Below, piece by piece: positions 36,621 to 45,804 of a DNA stretch of 64,000 nt. The notes under the pieces are model-generated. The model saw only the letters and a list, made by a program, of their open reading frames with translations, searched no databases and had not been told where the DNA came from. A program made the translations under genes and the position numbers. Source of the DNA: Cupriavidus laharis (GTDB lineage Bacteria; Pseudomonadota; Gammaproteobacteria; Burkholderiales; Burkholderiaceae); contig NZ_CAJZAI010000001.1 in the NCBI RefSeq assembly GCF_914271435.1, positions 372,001-436,000 of the forward strand, in the 5' to 3' direction. Every line of letters starts with the position of its first letter. Positions within the stretch are counted from its first letter, which is position 1.

Positions 36621-37520
36621 ATGAACGAAATATCAATCAGTGCGGCGCTTCTGGACGCGGTGATATTTGCAGCGGAACGCCACAAGAACCAGCGTCGTAA
36701 GGATGCGGAAGCCTCACCATACGTCAATCACCCCATCGCACTGGCACACCTACTTGCGACAACTGGCGGCATCGAGGACTTGGCGGTACTTCAGGCAGCC
36801 ATCCTGCACGACACCATCGAAGATACGGAGACCACCGAAGCAGAATTGCGCGAACGTTTCGGCGATGAGGTCACAAACATCGTGCTTGAGGTCACGGACG
36901 ACAAAGCGCTGCCCAAGCAGCGTCGCAAGGAGTTCCAGGTCGAACATGCACTACACAAGAGCAAAGGAGCCGCGCTGGTGAAGCTTGCCGACAAGACCTG
37001 CAACTTGCGTGACATCGCCATCTCTCCGCCGACGGATTGGCCGCTCTCACGGCGTCAGGAGTATTTCGACTGGGCCAAGCGAGTTGTCGACCGTCTTCCT
37101 CGGGTGAACGAGGCCATGCTGCGCGCTTTCGAGCAAGCCTACGCTGCCCGTCCTCATGAACCGTCTTCATCGCCGCCCAAGGCGGACGAGGGTGAATGGC
37201 TGCGCATGCCGGGTGGGACGCGCGGCATGTCTGGGTTCGTGCGGGTGATGAACACCGGAGACATTGAGGTCGAGCTCTACGACCATAGCGAGGGAGCCCG
37301 GTCCGCGTTCGACAGCGACGTTTCTACGATTTACACAGTGAGGAAGGACGACCTGCCAGCTCTCGCCGAACGACTGGCGGAAGGCTTCGGGGGGCCGACC
37401 CCAAGTATCGCATCGCTCCCTGGTCAATTAACCACCTTCTCCGACGTCCAGGACCTCATTGAGTGGCTGACGACGAAGTCTGGTGTCCCGGTTGCGAAGC
37501 GCGTGGACTTTGACGTTTGA
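36621..37520 (+). CDS. MESH1-like (p)ppGpp hydrolase with C-terminal extension
   Basis: 299 aa from ATG 36621 (AGGGA upstream; the frame extends upstream over the remnant but without coding sense). Residues about 1-180 are an HD-domain alarmone hydrolase: H near NHPIALAH, ILHDTIEDTETT (about 58-69, HD plus ED), and KLADKTCNLRDI (about 122-133). The ~115-residue C-terminal extension is unlike the catalytic fold. It probably removes the 3'-pyrophosphate from (p)ppGpp. The chromosome in this window already carries spoT, so this would be an extra, island-borne hydrolase. Confidence 0.78.
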   Translation: MNEISISAALLDAVIFAAERHKNQRRKDAEASPYVNHPIALAHLLATTGGIEDLAVLQAAILHDTIEDTETTEAELRERFGDEVTNIVLEVTDDKALPKQRRKEFQVEHALHKSKGAALVKLADKTCNLRDIAISPPTDWPLSRRQEYFDWAKRVVDRLPRVNEAMLRAFEQAYAARPHEPSSSPPKADEGEWLRMPGGTRGMSGFVRVMNTGDIEVELYDHSEGARSAFDSDVSTIYTVRKDDLPALAERLAEGFGGPTPSIASLPGQLTTFSDVQDLIEWLTTKSGVPVAKRVDFDV

Positions 37521-37823
37521 CCCGTAGCCGTACTTGTGACATCTCATTCCAAGAAATTGCAGGTTGCAAGTCTTTGGCGCATCGAGTGCCTGGTTTAGGA
37601 GGGGAGCCTGAGTTCGCTACTATAGGCTTGGCCTACGCAATGTCGAGAGCTGCATCAATGGGTAGTTGACGATGCGATAAAAGACTCGGCAATCAAGGAT
37701 TGTTACTTACGACCGCCCTTCGATACGACGCACGGCAACACTAGCAATCGGAAAATTGGCTGCCAACGCGTTTGACAACCAGCCCACGCTTCGCAGCACC
37801 CTCGGTTCGTTGCGCGTATTAGA
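37521..37823. other. Intergenic stretch, nothing recognised
   Basis: About 300 bp with no supportable ORF or repeat. It presumably holds the promoter of the 37824 gene. Confidence 0.5.
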
Positions 37824-38390
37824 ATGGGGATTTTCGTCAAGGCTAGTATCAAGTTGGCACAAGCGAAGTCGCAATTTATCGGTTCAGCCGGGCAGTTTTA
37901 CCTCTCTTATGCTTTAGCCGCGAGGCATATCAACGTCAGTCTGACGCTCGGTAATGCTCCCAGTGTCGACGCGCTGGCGTCATCAAGCGACGGGCGCCGC
38001 ACCATGGCGATTCAGGTCAAGACAGCCAAGAGCGCGAAGAAGAAGCGTTACGGCCGCCTAGGTTACGAGTGGTACGTTGGTGGCGGGGTGATTGGCAAGC
38101 ACGCTGAGTCCTTCATCTACGCGCTACTGGACTTCAAAGGCGACATGACCACGCAGCCTGACGTCTTCTTCGTACCGTCCCGCTGGGTTGCTGAATTCGT
38201 CAAGCCAAACTGGAAGATGTTTCTCTATTTCTTGCCGGCCACGCCAGAAATTGAGGCGTTGACGAAAAATCGTTTTGACCTTGTCCAACAGTACCTCGCC
38301 GGCCAGTCTGCCGCACTGGAATGGGTCAATGCATGGCCGGAAGATAAGCTCATCAAATGGGGAAGGCCGCAGGTTGTCAACGCAGACTGA
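37824..38390 (+). CDS. PD-(D/E)xK nuclease-like protein
   Basis: 188 aa. GSAGQFYLSYALAARHINV (about residues 21-39), then SVDALASSSDGRRTMAIQVK (about 48-67), give the D-x(n)-Q-x-K signature of a small restriction-like nuclease fold, in which E/Q-x-K follows a strand carrying Asp. Proteins of this build occur near mobile elements and as accessory restriction factors. The start lacks a strong ribosome site. A structural, non-catalytic use of the fold is possible because the usual Glu is Gln. Confidence 0.6.
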   Translation: MGIFVKASIKLAQAKSQFIGSAGQFYLSYALAARHINVSLTLGNAPSVDALASSSDGRRTMAIQVKTAKSAKKKRYGRLGYEWYVGGGVIGKHAESFIYALLDFKGDMTTQPDVFFVPSRWVAEFVKPNWKMFLYFLPATPEIEALTKNRFDLVQQYLAGQSAALEWVNAWPEDKLIKWGRPQVVNAD

Positions 38391-38965
38391 CGCACAACCT
38401 GTCAGCTTGCTCGCAGTTACAAGTTCCGGTGAGCTTCGCGTACAGCTCGTCGATGATGGCAGCGAATTCGGTGCTTCTGGCCATCCGACCTGCGAGGCAG
38501 AGAGGCTGAACGCCCGCTCACTGGCATAACGGCCGTGGTGACTGGCGCCTTGTACAGCTTGGTCGCGACGCCGCCTCGAAGAATCAACCTGGGCGGCCCG
38601 GTCTGCGATGAGAGCTGGCCGCTTGCGCTGGAGTCCACGACGTTCTCTACAAGGCGACGCCGAGTGGAACGCTGGCGAGCACGAGATGGATGACTCGGCC
38701 GCGTCCACTTGATGAGCCGAGACCGCGCGGATGACGGCTTTGCCGAGTACCTTCAAGAGGTCGCCGGGGCAGTGCGGCAAGCTGCTGCTCGTCTTCCAGA
38801 CCCGGCGTGACCTAAATCTGCAGCACTGGCGCACGCTCAGGAAGGAAGCGCCGCCCGGCTGATTGCGCCGCGCGATGGCTGTCGTCGACGGCCCTGGCTG
38901 CCGGTGTTCAAGCATAATCACGCCATGGCGCTTGTTGAGCGCAAGCACCCAGCATAGGGGATACC
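38391..38965. other. 575-bp stretch, nothing recognised
   Basis: No supportable gene on either strand. It is GC-rich and resembles eroded coding sequence, but I could not match it to a family. Confidence 0.45.
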
Positions 38966-40288
38966 GTGGCCGAAGCAGCCATAGACGAGAAGGAACTTCA
39001 GAACTGGCTCACACCAAAGGCTGCGCAAGGAGGATTCCTCAGATGCATCGCGCATCTGGGCGACTTGCATGACGCTGAGGAGCGCCTGCGCCTTGCTCAA
39101 AGGGAAAACCTCAAGCCCAGCCTGGCGGCGGTACAGCGCGCAATCCGCGTCTGCCACATGTTGGCTGATGCAGAGCTTCTGACGGCAGACAAGAGCGTTG
39201 CGCCCTACGGTAGTGCGCACATGCGACCGGACCTGACGTTGCGGTCCACCAGCGGCAACTTTATGCTGGTTGAACTCAAGTCTAAGGAAGGTGCTGAACG
39301 GCAAGGTGTTCAGGAGCTGCTCGCCTACAGCGCGGTACTGCGCCTGCAGCAGCCGCACGCGAATGAAATCGTGTATATCGTTGTCGCCCGACACTGGGAT
39401 GCGCTGCTCAGGTTCAGTGTGCTTTCGCTGATGATGGATGGCAAGTACGTCCTGCCACTTCGCTGCTACAGGCAAGGCGATACGGACTTTGACCTCGAAG
39501 TAGCCATGGAGCTGTTCGATTTCGACTCGAACCCGTTTTACTCGCCGATGTATGCGCTGAAGCCGCAAGTGCTGGCCGTCACACATGATAGTGGGAACAA
39601 GAAACTCAAATGGAACATGAAGGTGTACTTTGAGGACCTTGCGAGAGATTCGGTCGCACAATGCCGGAAAATCGGTCAGTCGGGCTTTGCCTTGGTATGG
39701 TCAAACCCCAGTGCTCAGGGCGAAAACATCAACCTGACACTGGCTACCGTGAACCAGAATTGGCGGAACAGCGAACACACACCCAGTGACGTTCGAATTC
39801 TTGGTGAGAAGCCCACCCGACTCGACGACGTCATCTCGCGGCAGGCCGCCGTCGTCCGCCGCGCAGCACTGAAGAGGGTGAAAAGCCTTGGGCGCAAACC
39901 CGACGTGTTGGACCGAGCGGATGCCAGCGAAGAGACACTCAGGCTCTACGCAGACAGCGAACAGGCGGGCGAGATTCTCGATATGTTTCGCAATCTCGAG
40001 CACGAAACGACGCTTGAAGACCAGTCGGCTTGTTGGTCCAGGTTCGAACCTTCCTCCGTTCAAAATCTTTGGGCCTTTCTTCACCTTTTGCGAAACTCCG
40101 CGACAGAGGGAAGGTTAATCAAATTCCTGCCGTTTGGAGACCTGGAGGACTACGTGCGCGCCGGAGAGGCCGGCGGTGACCGGCAACGCCCGAAAGAACT
40201 CTGTGATTTTTATGCCTTGATGAAGTGCTTTGAGCAGCACAAACGGAATAAGCTTCTGCCGGACGAGGAAGAGGCCTCCACCTCCTGA
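38966..40288 (+). CDS. Hypothetical protein with PD-(D/E)xK-like domain
   Basis: 440 aa from GTG 38966 (AGGGGAT upstream). Residues about 80-115 read HMRPDLTLRSTSGNFMLVEL followed by KSKEGAERQGVQELLAY: Asp, then E-L-K after a strand, then a Q-containing helix, as in PD-(D/E)xK enzymes. The remaining ~300 residues have no recognised domain; the C-terminus is helical. It could be a nuclease effector or anti-phage protein. It stands alone between a gene-free stretch and a hairpin terminator. Confidence 0.6.
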   Translation: MAEAAIDEKELQNWLTPKAAQGGFLRCIAHLGDLHDAEERLRLAQRENLKPSLAAVQRAIRVCHMLADAELLTADKSVAPYGSAHMRPDLTLRSTSGNFMLVELKSKEGAERQGVQELLAYSAVLRLQQPHANEIVYIVVARHWDALLRFSVLSLMMDGKYVLPLRCYRQGDTDFDLEVAMELFDFDSNPFYSPMYALKPQVLAVTHDSGNKKLKWNMKVYFEDLARDSVAQCRKIGQSGFALVWSNPSAQGENINLTLATVNQNWRNSEHTPSDVRILGEKPTRLDDVISRQAAVVRRAALKRVKSLGRKPDVLDRADASEETLRLYADSEQAGEILDMFRNLEHETTLEDQSACWSRFEPSSVQNLWAFLHLLRNSATEGRLIKFLPFGDLEDYVRAGEAGGDRQRPKELCDFYALMKCFEQHKRNKLLPDEEEASTS

Positions 40289-40314
40289 CTTGTAGTTGCT
40301 ATCAAGACAACCCA

Positions 40315-40338
40315 ACAGGCCGCCAGCTGGCGGCCTGT
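40315..40338. terminator. Perfect 24-bp palindrome, terminator-like
   Basis: ACAGGCCGCCAG pairs exactly with CTGGCGGCCTGT, 26 bp after the 38966 gene stop. The T-run is poor, so termination is likely but not certain. Confidence 0.6.
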
Positions 40339-40447
40339 GTCATTCTGGGCGCTGCCATTTTGGTAAAACATTGCCATAGCTTGTTCTCCCCCTGAGGGCG
40401 ATATTTGAGCCGTCGGAACTATCCGACCTAACCAAACAGGAGAACAC

Positions 40448-40552
40448 ATGCGCAATCTCAACGTCGACACGAATAATCCGAACTGGCCGAGCAAAACGGG
40501 CAATCCTTCCGGCGGCGGCCGCGGCAACAACACGCCGTCCAAGGGGAAGTGA
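40448..40552 (+). CDS. Microprotein (34 aa)
   Basis: MRNLNVDTNNPNWPSKTGNP continues as a Gly/Asn-rich tail ending PSKGK. ATG 40448 has a strong AGGAG at good spacing, which argues that it is translated. The stop lies 9 bp from the convergent 40561 gene. Probably disordered; function unknown. Confidence 0.5.
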   Translation: MRNLNVDTNNPNWPSKTGNPSGGGRGNNTPSKGK

Positions 40553-40560
40553 CGCAGGCA

Positions 40561-41703
40561 CTACTTGTCGGTCTGCGCTGTCTTGGCCAACTCGGCCAGG
40601 GCAGCTCCTCGTTCCTGGTGAAAATTCAGCCAGAACGGATAGCGTTCGGCTGCCCATGACTCGAAATCAGGGTGGCCATAGGGGTAGGCGGGCCACGGCC
40701 ACAAGGCCGGGGGCTCGCCGTGTTCCCGTGTCTTCTTAGATAGGTCCTGACTCAGCCAGCCCATCAGGTTAATGAGCTTGGCCGCAGAAAACTGCCGGTA
40801 CAGGATGTCCCGGTCGTCCAGTAATCCGTGCGCCTCCATCACCTTCGACATCGTCCCTGAGTCCGGAAAGTTCTTCCCTGCACTCCACCTGTAAAGCGTC
40901 CCAACCTCCACATCCGGCACGCGATGGCCGCGGTCCATCATCTCCGTGATGGTCGACACCTCCAGCCGTCGCTTCAGTTCGTCGAATAGCAGGCTGGTCG
41001 AGTTGCGCCCCGGGCGCCTATTTGAGGGCAGCAGGCTGGCAAATTGTGGCGCGGGTAACTCCCTGTTTTCAGCGTCATCAAGGTCCCAGGCGGCCAGCCA
41101 TCCCAGGTGGGCATCCATGGCCATGGCGAGTGCCAACGGACGCAGCGCATTCAGGCTGGTTGCGCCGCGCAGCACCTCCTTCGCCTCAGGCCAGACCAGT
41201 GCCTTCAACAGGGGGTGTGTGGTGATGTATTCGACCGCGCCAGGCGTGTCGCCTGCCTCGAACAGCTGTTGGGCACGCCGGCCCGAACGTTCCATCAAGA
41301 CCTGATGGCAATGCCGCCGCTGCCACGTGTCCGGCTCGAGGCCAAACCCGATAAGCAGCGACTCGATAAAAGTCAGTTGCTCGACTCGCTCTCTCGCTTG
41401 CGCGCACCCGTCAAGGGCCTGCTTTATGTCAGCAAACATGGTGGGCACGTCCTCGTCTGAGGCAATCTCGACCAGGATTTCATTGAGCGCCTTCGCGACG
41501 AACTTTTCCTTTGGCGGGCCCTCCTCAGTTCGACGGTTCAGCCGTCTGTACTGGTTTCCCAGGCCGCGGTCCTCGAATGCGGCATGAATCTGCACGCCAA
41601 ACAGCTTGAGGTATGCGCCCGGGCTAAAGCTGAAGAGCCCCACCATCGGGATGGACGCGGGATGTCCTTCAAAGGGGTAGCGAAACGAGGCGTGGGTGGA
41701 CAT
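40561..41703 (-). CDS. Hypothetical protein with HTH-like segment
   Basis: 380 aa from ATG 41703 (MSTHASFRYPFEG); a GTG at 41715 is an alternative. A segment FDELKRRLEVSTITEMMDRG, VPDVEVGTLYRWSAGKNFPD, VMEAHG (about residues 235-290) looks like an HTH of the kind that reads DNA (S-x-GTLYRW-S-G). The rest is helical without a recognised domain. A broken paralogue lies at 36357-36545. A transcriptional regulator of island genes is plausible; nothing in the sequence shows its target. Confidence 0.6.
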   Translation of the reverse strand: MSTHASFRYPFEGHPASIPMVGLFSFSPGAYLKLFGVQIHAAFEDRGLGNQYRRLNRRTEEGPPKEKFVAKALNEILVEIASDEDVPTMFADIKQALDGCAQARERVEQLTFIESLLIGFGLEPDTWQRRHCHQVLMERSGRRAQQLFEAGDTPGAVEYITTHPLLKALVWPEAKEVLRGATSLNALRPLALAMAMDAHLGWLAAWDLDDAENRELPAPQFASLLPSNRRPGRNSTSLLFDELKRRLEVSTITEMMDRGHRVPDVEVGTLYRWSAGKNFPDSGTMSKVMEAHGLLDDRDILYRQFSAAKLINLMGWLSQDLSKKTREHGEPPALWPWPAYPYGHPDFESWAAERYPFWLNFHQERGAALAELAKTAQTDK

Positions 41704-42410
41704 CGGCAATTGCACCGTCGGACCAGGGGTGACTGCGCATGTTCGCTTAAGAGCTGGCCTAACTCAAGGCGTCGCATCCGAAGGCCCCCCCCGGGGGCTA
41801 ACACCGAGAGCCTTCCACCATCCTACGCGGATGATTCCGACAGCCCGCTCCGCAACTGGAGCAACGGTCCATCTGAAGCGTAAACGTCAGCCTGCGGCGC
41901 TGCTCCCGGGAATTACGCAACGACCCCCTTCAAAAGGGAGGTCTGCGCGGCGGTCAAGTCGCGATACTGCAATAAAGGAAGGGTGTTCCCGGAGTAACTA
42001 GGTGACTTAGTGGGTCCGGAAACTACAACAAAAACGAGATTAGGCGCGTAGCGCGCGAGCGAAGCACTACGTTGGTAGCACTCAAGGGGGAATCCAAGAG
42101 GTCACCTGCTACTGCACCGACATTATCCGATGCGCGGCAGCATTCTATCATTTCGCCTTACTAGGATGCCAGGATGAAAACGCTATTCGGAGAGGCTGCC
42201 CGTTTGTTTCGCCACGTAGCTCTACCGCTTGCCGTGCAAACGGCGATGCGGAGTCCAACGTCGGTGGGGTTGACGCTGGCCGCGCCTAGGAGTAATCGTG
42301 GTGAATTTACAGATTCTTCCTGGGTGGAACAGTCGTAATGTAGGTTGATGCATCGAGCAAGAGAGGCCGCATTTTATTCATGTGTGGCATACGTCGAAGA
42401 TATTCAATAG
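41704..42410. other. Non-coding stretch upstream of the PolB-like operon
   Basis: No supportable gene. It contains a candidate structured RNA at 42000-42107 and an AT-richer end before the TTG start at 42423. Confidence 0.5.
42000..42107 (+). ncRNA. Candidate structured RNA upstream of the PolB-like operon
   Basis: AGGTGAC (42000-42006) pairs with GTCACCT (42101-42107). Inside, CGTAG (42047-42051) pairs with CTACG (42067-42071), and within that CGC-GCGA-GCG (42052-42061) forms a tetraloop hairpin. The nested pairing is suggestive only; no homologue or promoter was identified. Confidence 0.3.
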
Positions 42411-42422
42411 AGGAATTTAGTT

Positions 42423-43274
42423 TTGAGCGGCGATTCTCTAAATCAGTACCTTCTGGAGCATGAACGGGGGGCCTATTTGGATTTCCCCGACGATGACGCG
42501 TATGGCGGCCGTGAAGCGCTAAAAGTCGATGGTTACGGTATCTTCTACATAGATAATTCTGTAGACCCTGCGTTGCTGAAGGACGCGGCGAAGCAAATTG
42601 CTGGTCTGGATGATAAGAGGATAATAAGGCAGCGACTGGTTTACAAGTTGATGCGTGATGCAACGGACCGGGCCATATCGCGTTACTTCCAATGTGAGGG
42701 AATCCCTTGGGACTACAGAAGTATTGTGGAGTCGGCGGATTGCTTGGAGACCTTAATCAAAGGAATCTTCTATAAGGTTTGCAAAATACGTCGTTCAGAG
42801 ATGTTGGATGAAGAGGTCGTAGCACTGTGCGAGATGCATAGAAGAAACGATTCATTATCTATCGTCTACGAACGTGTCGGGCAAATTCAAAAGTTTATCC
42901 ACGAAAAGGTTGACCAATTCTGCGGTAATGGCGCCCGTGATGCCTTGCCGGTGAAGCATATGCGAAACCTCCTGGCGGCTGCGAGGCTGCATTTGCATAT
43001 ATGCGACATCAATACGAAAGACGCAAGTTACTCTGTCTACCTGGATGAACTGAGTAAGCTGGTGTCTGAGTTTGAATATTTCAATCCTCATATTCCAGAG
43101 TTGCCCGCCGGAAAGCAAGTCATACCAAGGTGGCGCGTTAGGCACATGAAGCCGCTTTCGCATTTTTATGATAAATCTACGCGTCGGAAGCTGGCAGAGC
43201 TGCAGGCGCTCGATGAGGGACTGACGGCGGATGCGTTTGCCAGGGCGGCATTGGAAATCTGCGCTAAGAAATGA
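42423..43274 (+). CDS. Hypothetical partner of the PolB-like protein
   Basis: 283 aa from TTG 42423, preceded by AGAGGAA. No domain recognised: the N-terminus is acidic (DFPDDDAYGG), the middle is helical (KQIAGLDDKRIIRQRLVYKL; VYERVGQIQKFIHEKVDQF) and the C-terminus is basic then helical (KQVIPRWRVRHMKPLSHFYD; DAFARAALEICAKK). The stop overlaps the next ATG (ATGA at 43271-43274), so the two are translationally coupled. Codon use is AT-richer than the rest of the island. It might be a terminal-protein-like primer, a regulator or a toxin control; none is shown. Confidence 0.7.
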   Translation: MSGDSLNQYLLEHERGAYLDFPDDDAYGGREALKVDGYGIFYIDNSVDPALLKDAAKQIAGLDDKRIIRQRLVYKLMRDATDRAISRYFQCEGIPWDYRSIVESADCLETLIKGIFYKVCKIRRSEMLDEEVVALCEMHRRNDSLSIVYERVGQIQKFIHEKVDQFCGNGARDALPVKHMRNLLAAARLHLHICDINTKDASYSVYLDELSKLVSEFEYFNPHIPELPAGKQVIPRWRVRHMKPLSHFYDKSTRRKLAELQALDEGLTADAFARAALEICAKK

Positions 43275-45094
43275 CTGACAACGTAATTGTTTGCGGAAAA
43301 TTAGACAATCGCATATCTTTCGAGTCGGTTCAACAGAGAGAGCTGATAAGCGTACGGCGGATTGCATCGGATAATCCCAATGAGATTAAAAAGGTCAAGT
43401 ATCTGCCGATTTCCACCGACGGTCGCCGTATCATGTGTGACGGCAAGACCTGGCATGCGGAGGAATTTTTAGACAGCCTTCAAAGAGCTGAGAATGGCCG
43501 ACTTGTTGTCCTTACGCTGAAGGAATACCTCCTTATTCTCGAATCGATTTCGATTCGTGACATTCGGCTAAGCGTGCTGGAGCTTGACTATCCCATATTC
43601 GAGGATATTACTTACAACTCGTCACTGCGAGTAAATCTCGATGTCTTGAATAAACTCTTGAGGAAGGTGGAGAGCCTTGGAATCCAAGGGGGAAGTCTCG
43701 CGCGAGACCAAAGCTGCAAGAACTTGCATGCAGTAGCTCGCAAGCTCCGGTTTAAAAACGGTTTGGACCGCTGTTTCTTTTTTGCGTATAAAGAAGGCTA
43801 TCAGGAGGTCTTCAAGCTGCGTGAGGCGCGTGAAGATAGAACCATTATTGCGTTCGATTTCAACTCAATGTTTGCGGATTGCATGAAAGGACAATTTTGC
43901 GAGCCCAGGAATATTCGCTATCGGGCGTTCGCGGAGCGTCGTGTCGAACCGCAAGACCTTCAGGAAGGAATCTATAGAGTTTTGCTCAGAGGGGCCAAGG
44001 AAGGGTTCTTCCTCGATAAGCATCCGTTTCTGTATAAGCTCATTGGGAAAACGCACCGGTTTAGACTCGCAAAGGGGGATTCGGTCGAAACCATATTATT
44101 CAAAAATGAAATTGAATACTACAAGAAGTTTTTTTGTGTTATAGAAATCAAAGAGGGAATTTGTAGTAGTAAGACGATTTCTCACCCGCTGTACAATAAG
44201 GCGACCAGTCAGTTCTCTCGGCGCAAGTATTATAAATCAAGGCTCGATACCATAATGGAGAGCTACTGCAAGGTTTCGTTGCAGATGATGCACAGCGCAA
44301 CTAATCAACGGGTGTTGAAGAAAAAGCGCTTTGACTCCATGCGTGACGTGCTCGATTTTTTGTCAATCAACTTCCAACTAAGCTTCGCGTCGCATGCTTC
44401 TTTCGCGTACGTCGAGCGGTTTTTGCGTAAAAGCAAGTATTTTCACCTGAAGGAAGTTGGGCAGCAGTTGGAGTTGTCTTACCTGGACATAGCTGCCGAC
44501 AGTTTGGTTTTTAGTCTTTCAGCAAAAGTGGTTGCAAATGCGCGAGTTAAAATGATACAGACTATCGAGCGCTTCCTCGAGAGTAAATCTGTAGAGATTT
44601 GCTACGCGAACATTGATTCGATACATATTTCGATAAAGAATAGTGACCTTGAAGAGTTCTTGAGGCAGCATAAGGACTTAATCTCAGATGAGATTGGCTG
44701 CTTGAAGATTCAAGCGGTCGCGGACGAAGGATACTGGTTTGACGTTGGCAGATATTGGCTGAAGAAGGGCGGAAAGGTTGTTTTGTTCAGAAATAAAGAG
44801 TTCAATCATCCGCGCGCCCGGGACCAGTTCGCTAAGAAAAGGAAGGTCATTGTCCTCTCGAAATCCGAAGCATTCAGCCATGTTGGATGCCGTTTCGTTA
44901 GCATAGAAAACTCCTTTTCATACTCAAAGCGACTGAAAGCTGACTCCCCGGAGAAAATGGTTGAATTCGAAAGATACTCTTTTCAGGAGGTGTCTAGCGC
45001 GGCCGCAGCAGATATTGCGGAAGCCAACGAACTGATGAAGTCGAAAAGAATAAAGGCCGATTTGTTTCGGCGCATAGCGCGGGACGCTTCCTAA
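43271..45094 (+). CDS. Family B (protein-primed-type) DNA polymerase-like protein
   Basis: 607 aa. IIAFDFNSMFADCMKGQFCE (Asp196) matches polymerase motif A (D-x-NSLYP type). SLQMMHSATNQ (about residues 340-350) sits where motif B (K-x3-NS-x-YG) should be but is degenerate. CYANIDSIHISI (Asp449) matches motif C (Y-x-DTDS-x-H) with the first Asp replaced by Asn; the metal-binding second Asp is kept. GRYWLKKGGKV downstream resembles the phi29-type region after motif C. No 3'-5' exonuclease motifs are visible in the ~190-residue N-terminus. Codon use is AT-rich. Activity may be altered or lost; the alternative is a polymerase-fold sensor or effector. Confidence 0.65.
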   Translation: MTDNVIVCGKLDNRISFESVQQRELISVRRIASDNPNEIKKVKYLPISTDGRRIMCDGKTWHAEEFLDSLQRAENGRLVVLTLKEYLLILESISIRDIRLSVLELDYPIFEDITYNSSLRVNLDVLNKLLRKVESLGIQGGSLARDQSCKNLHAVARKLRFKNGLDRCFFFAYKEGYQEVFKLREAREDRTIIAFDFNSMFADCMKGQFCEPRNIRYRAFAERRVEPQDLQEGIYRVLLRGAKEGFFLDKHPFLYKLIGKTHRFRLAKGDSVETILFKNEIEYYKKFFCVIEIKEGICSSKTISHPLYNKATSQFSRRKYYKSRLDTIMESYCKVSLQMMHSATNQRVLKKKRFDSMRDVLDFLSINFQLSFASHASFAYVERFLRKSKYFHLKEVGQQLELSYLDIAADSLVFSLSAKVVANARVKMIQTIERFLESKSVEICYANIDSIHISIKNSDLEEFLRQHKDLISDEIGCLKIQAVADEGYWFDVGRYWLKKGGKVVLFRNKEFNHPRARDQFAKKRKVIVLSKSEAFSHVGCRFVSIENSFSYSKRLKADSPEKMVEFERYSFQEVSSAAAADIAEANELMKSKRIKADLFRRIARDAS

Positions 45095-45758
45095 GCGTGT
45101 TGTCATGATGACGCAAGCAAGGCATTCGCTTTACTAAGCCCAGCACCACGGAAGCGACGTGCAAAAAAGACGCCCTCGTGCCAGGGTAAGCCGAGGGCAG
45201 ACGAACAACTTAAGAGGAGAATCGGGCTCGCCTTCCAAGCGTGCCCGCGTCCAGCATCGGTTCGTCTGACGCTACTCGCAAGCCCCTGAGTGCGCGCAAA
45301 ATAAGCCCCCAGGCCGTAAGACATGCGGGCGCAGTATTTCCATCAGAAGAAGAGATGCACTGACGACACGGAGGACCCGTCGCGCGTGAGTGTATGTCCA
45401 ACCCGCCGATGAGCGCGGCCGGTAGCCATTGAATGGACTATTCGCCCCGGTGAACAACAGGCGCGAATACCAAAAAGAACCCGCGCACCTGGGAAGATGA
45501 CACGGGCGGTAGCAAATCAGCAGGGCCAGTGTAGAGCGAAGTAAGCGCAGCGCAGGTCAGAGTTAAGCGGGCATTTTCCGGTCCATTTCCCCATAGTTCC
45601 TGGGCCGCCCCGCGCGCGATGCCCGCGGATTGAGCGAAGGCTCGATGGCTCAGCCAGCCGGCAACACCTTTAAGGTAGCGCCAGCCAAAGTTCAACGGTT
45701 CATTTTGGCGCCTCACTGGCGCTCGTCTCCGCCTGCTCGCTAGCGCGGTAGAGGCGCC
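45095..45758. other. ~660-bp stretch next to the integrase, nothing recognised
   Basis: ORFs here are short, overlapping and of poor composition. No gene, repeat or attachment site could be supported. Confidence 0.5.
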
Positions 45759-45796
45759 GAAAAAAGAAAAAAACCGCAATGCGCGAACCTTGCGGG
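45759..45796 (-). terminator. Terminator of the integrase gene
   Basis: Read on the minus strand, CCGCAA (45790-45795) pairs with TTGCGG (45774-45779) and is followed by a long T-rich run (45760-45773). It lies just after the integrase stop at 45805. Confidence 0.65.
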
Positions 45797-45804
45797 CGTG
45801 GAGG

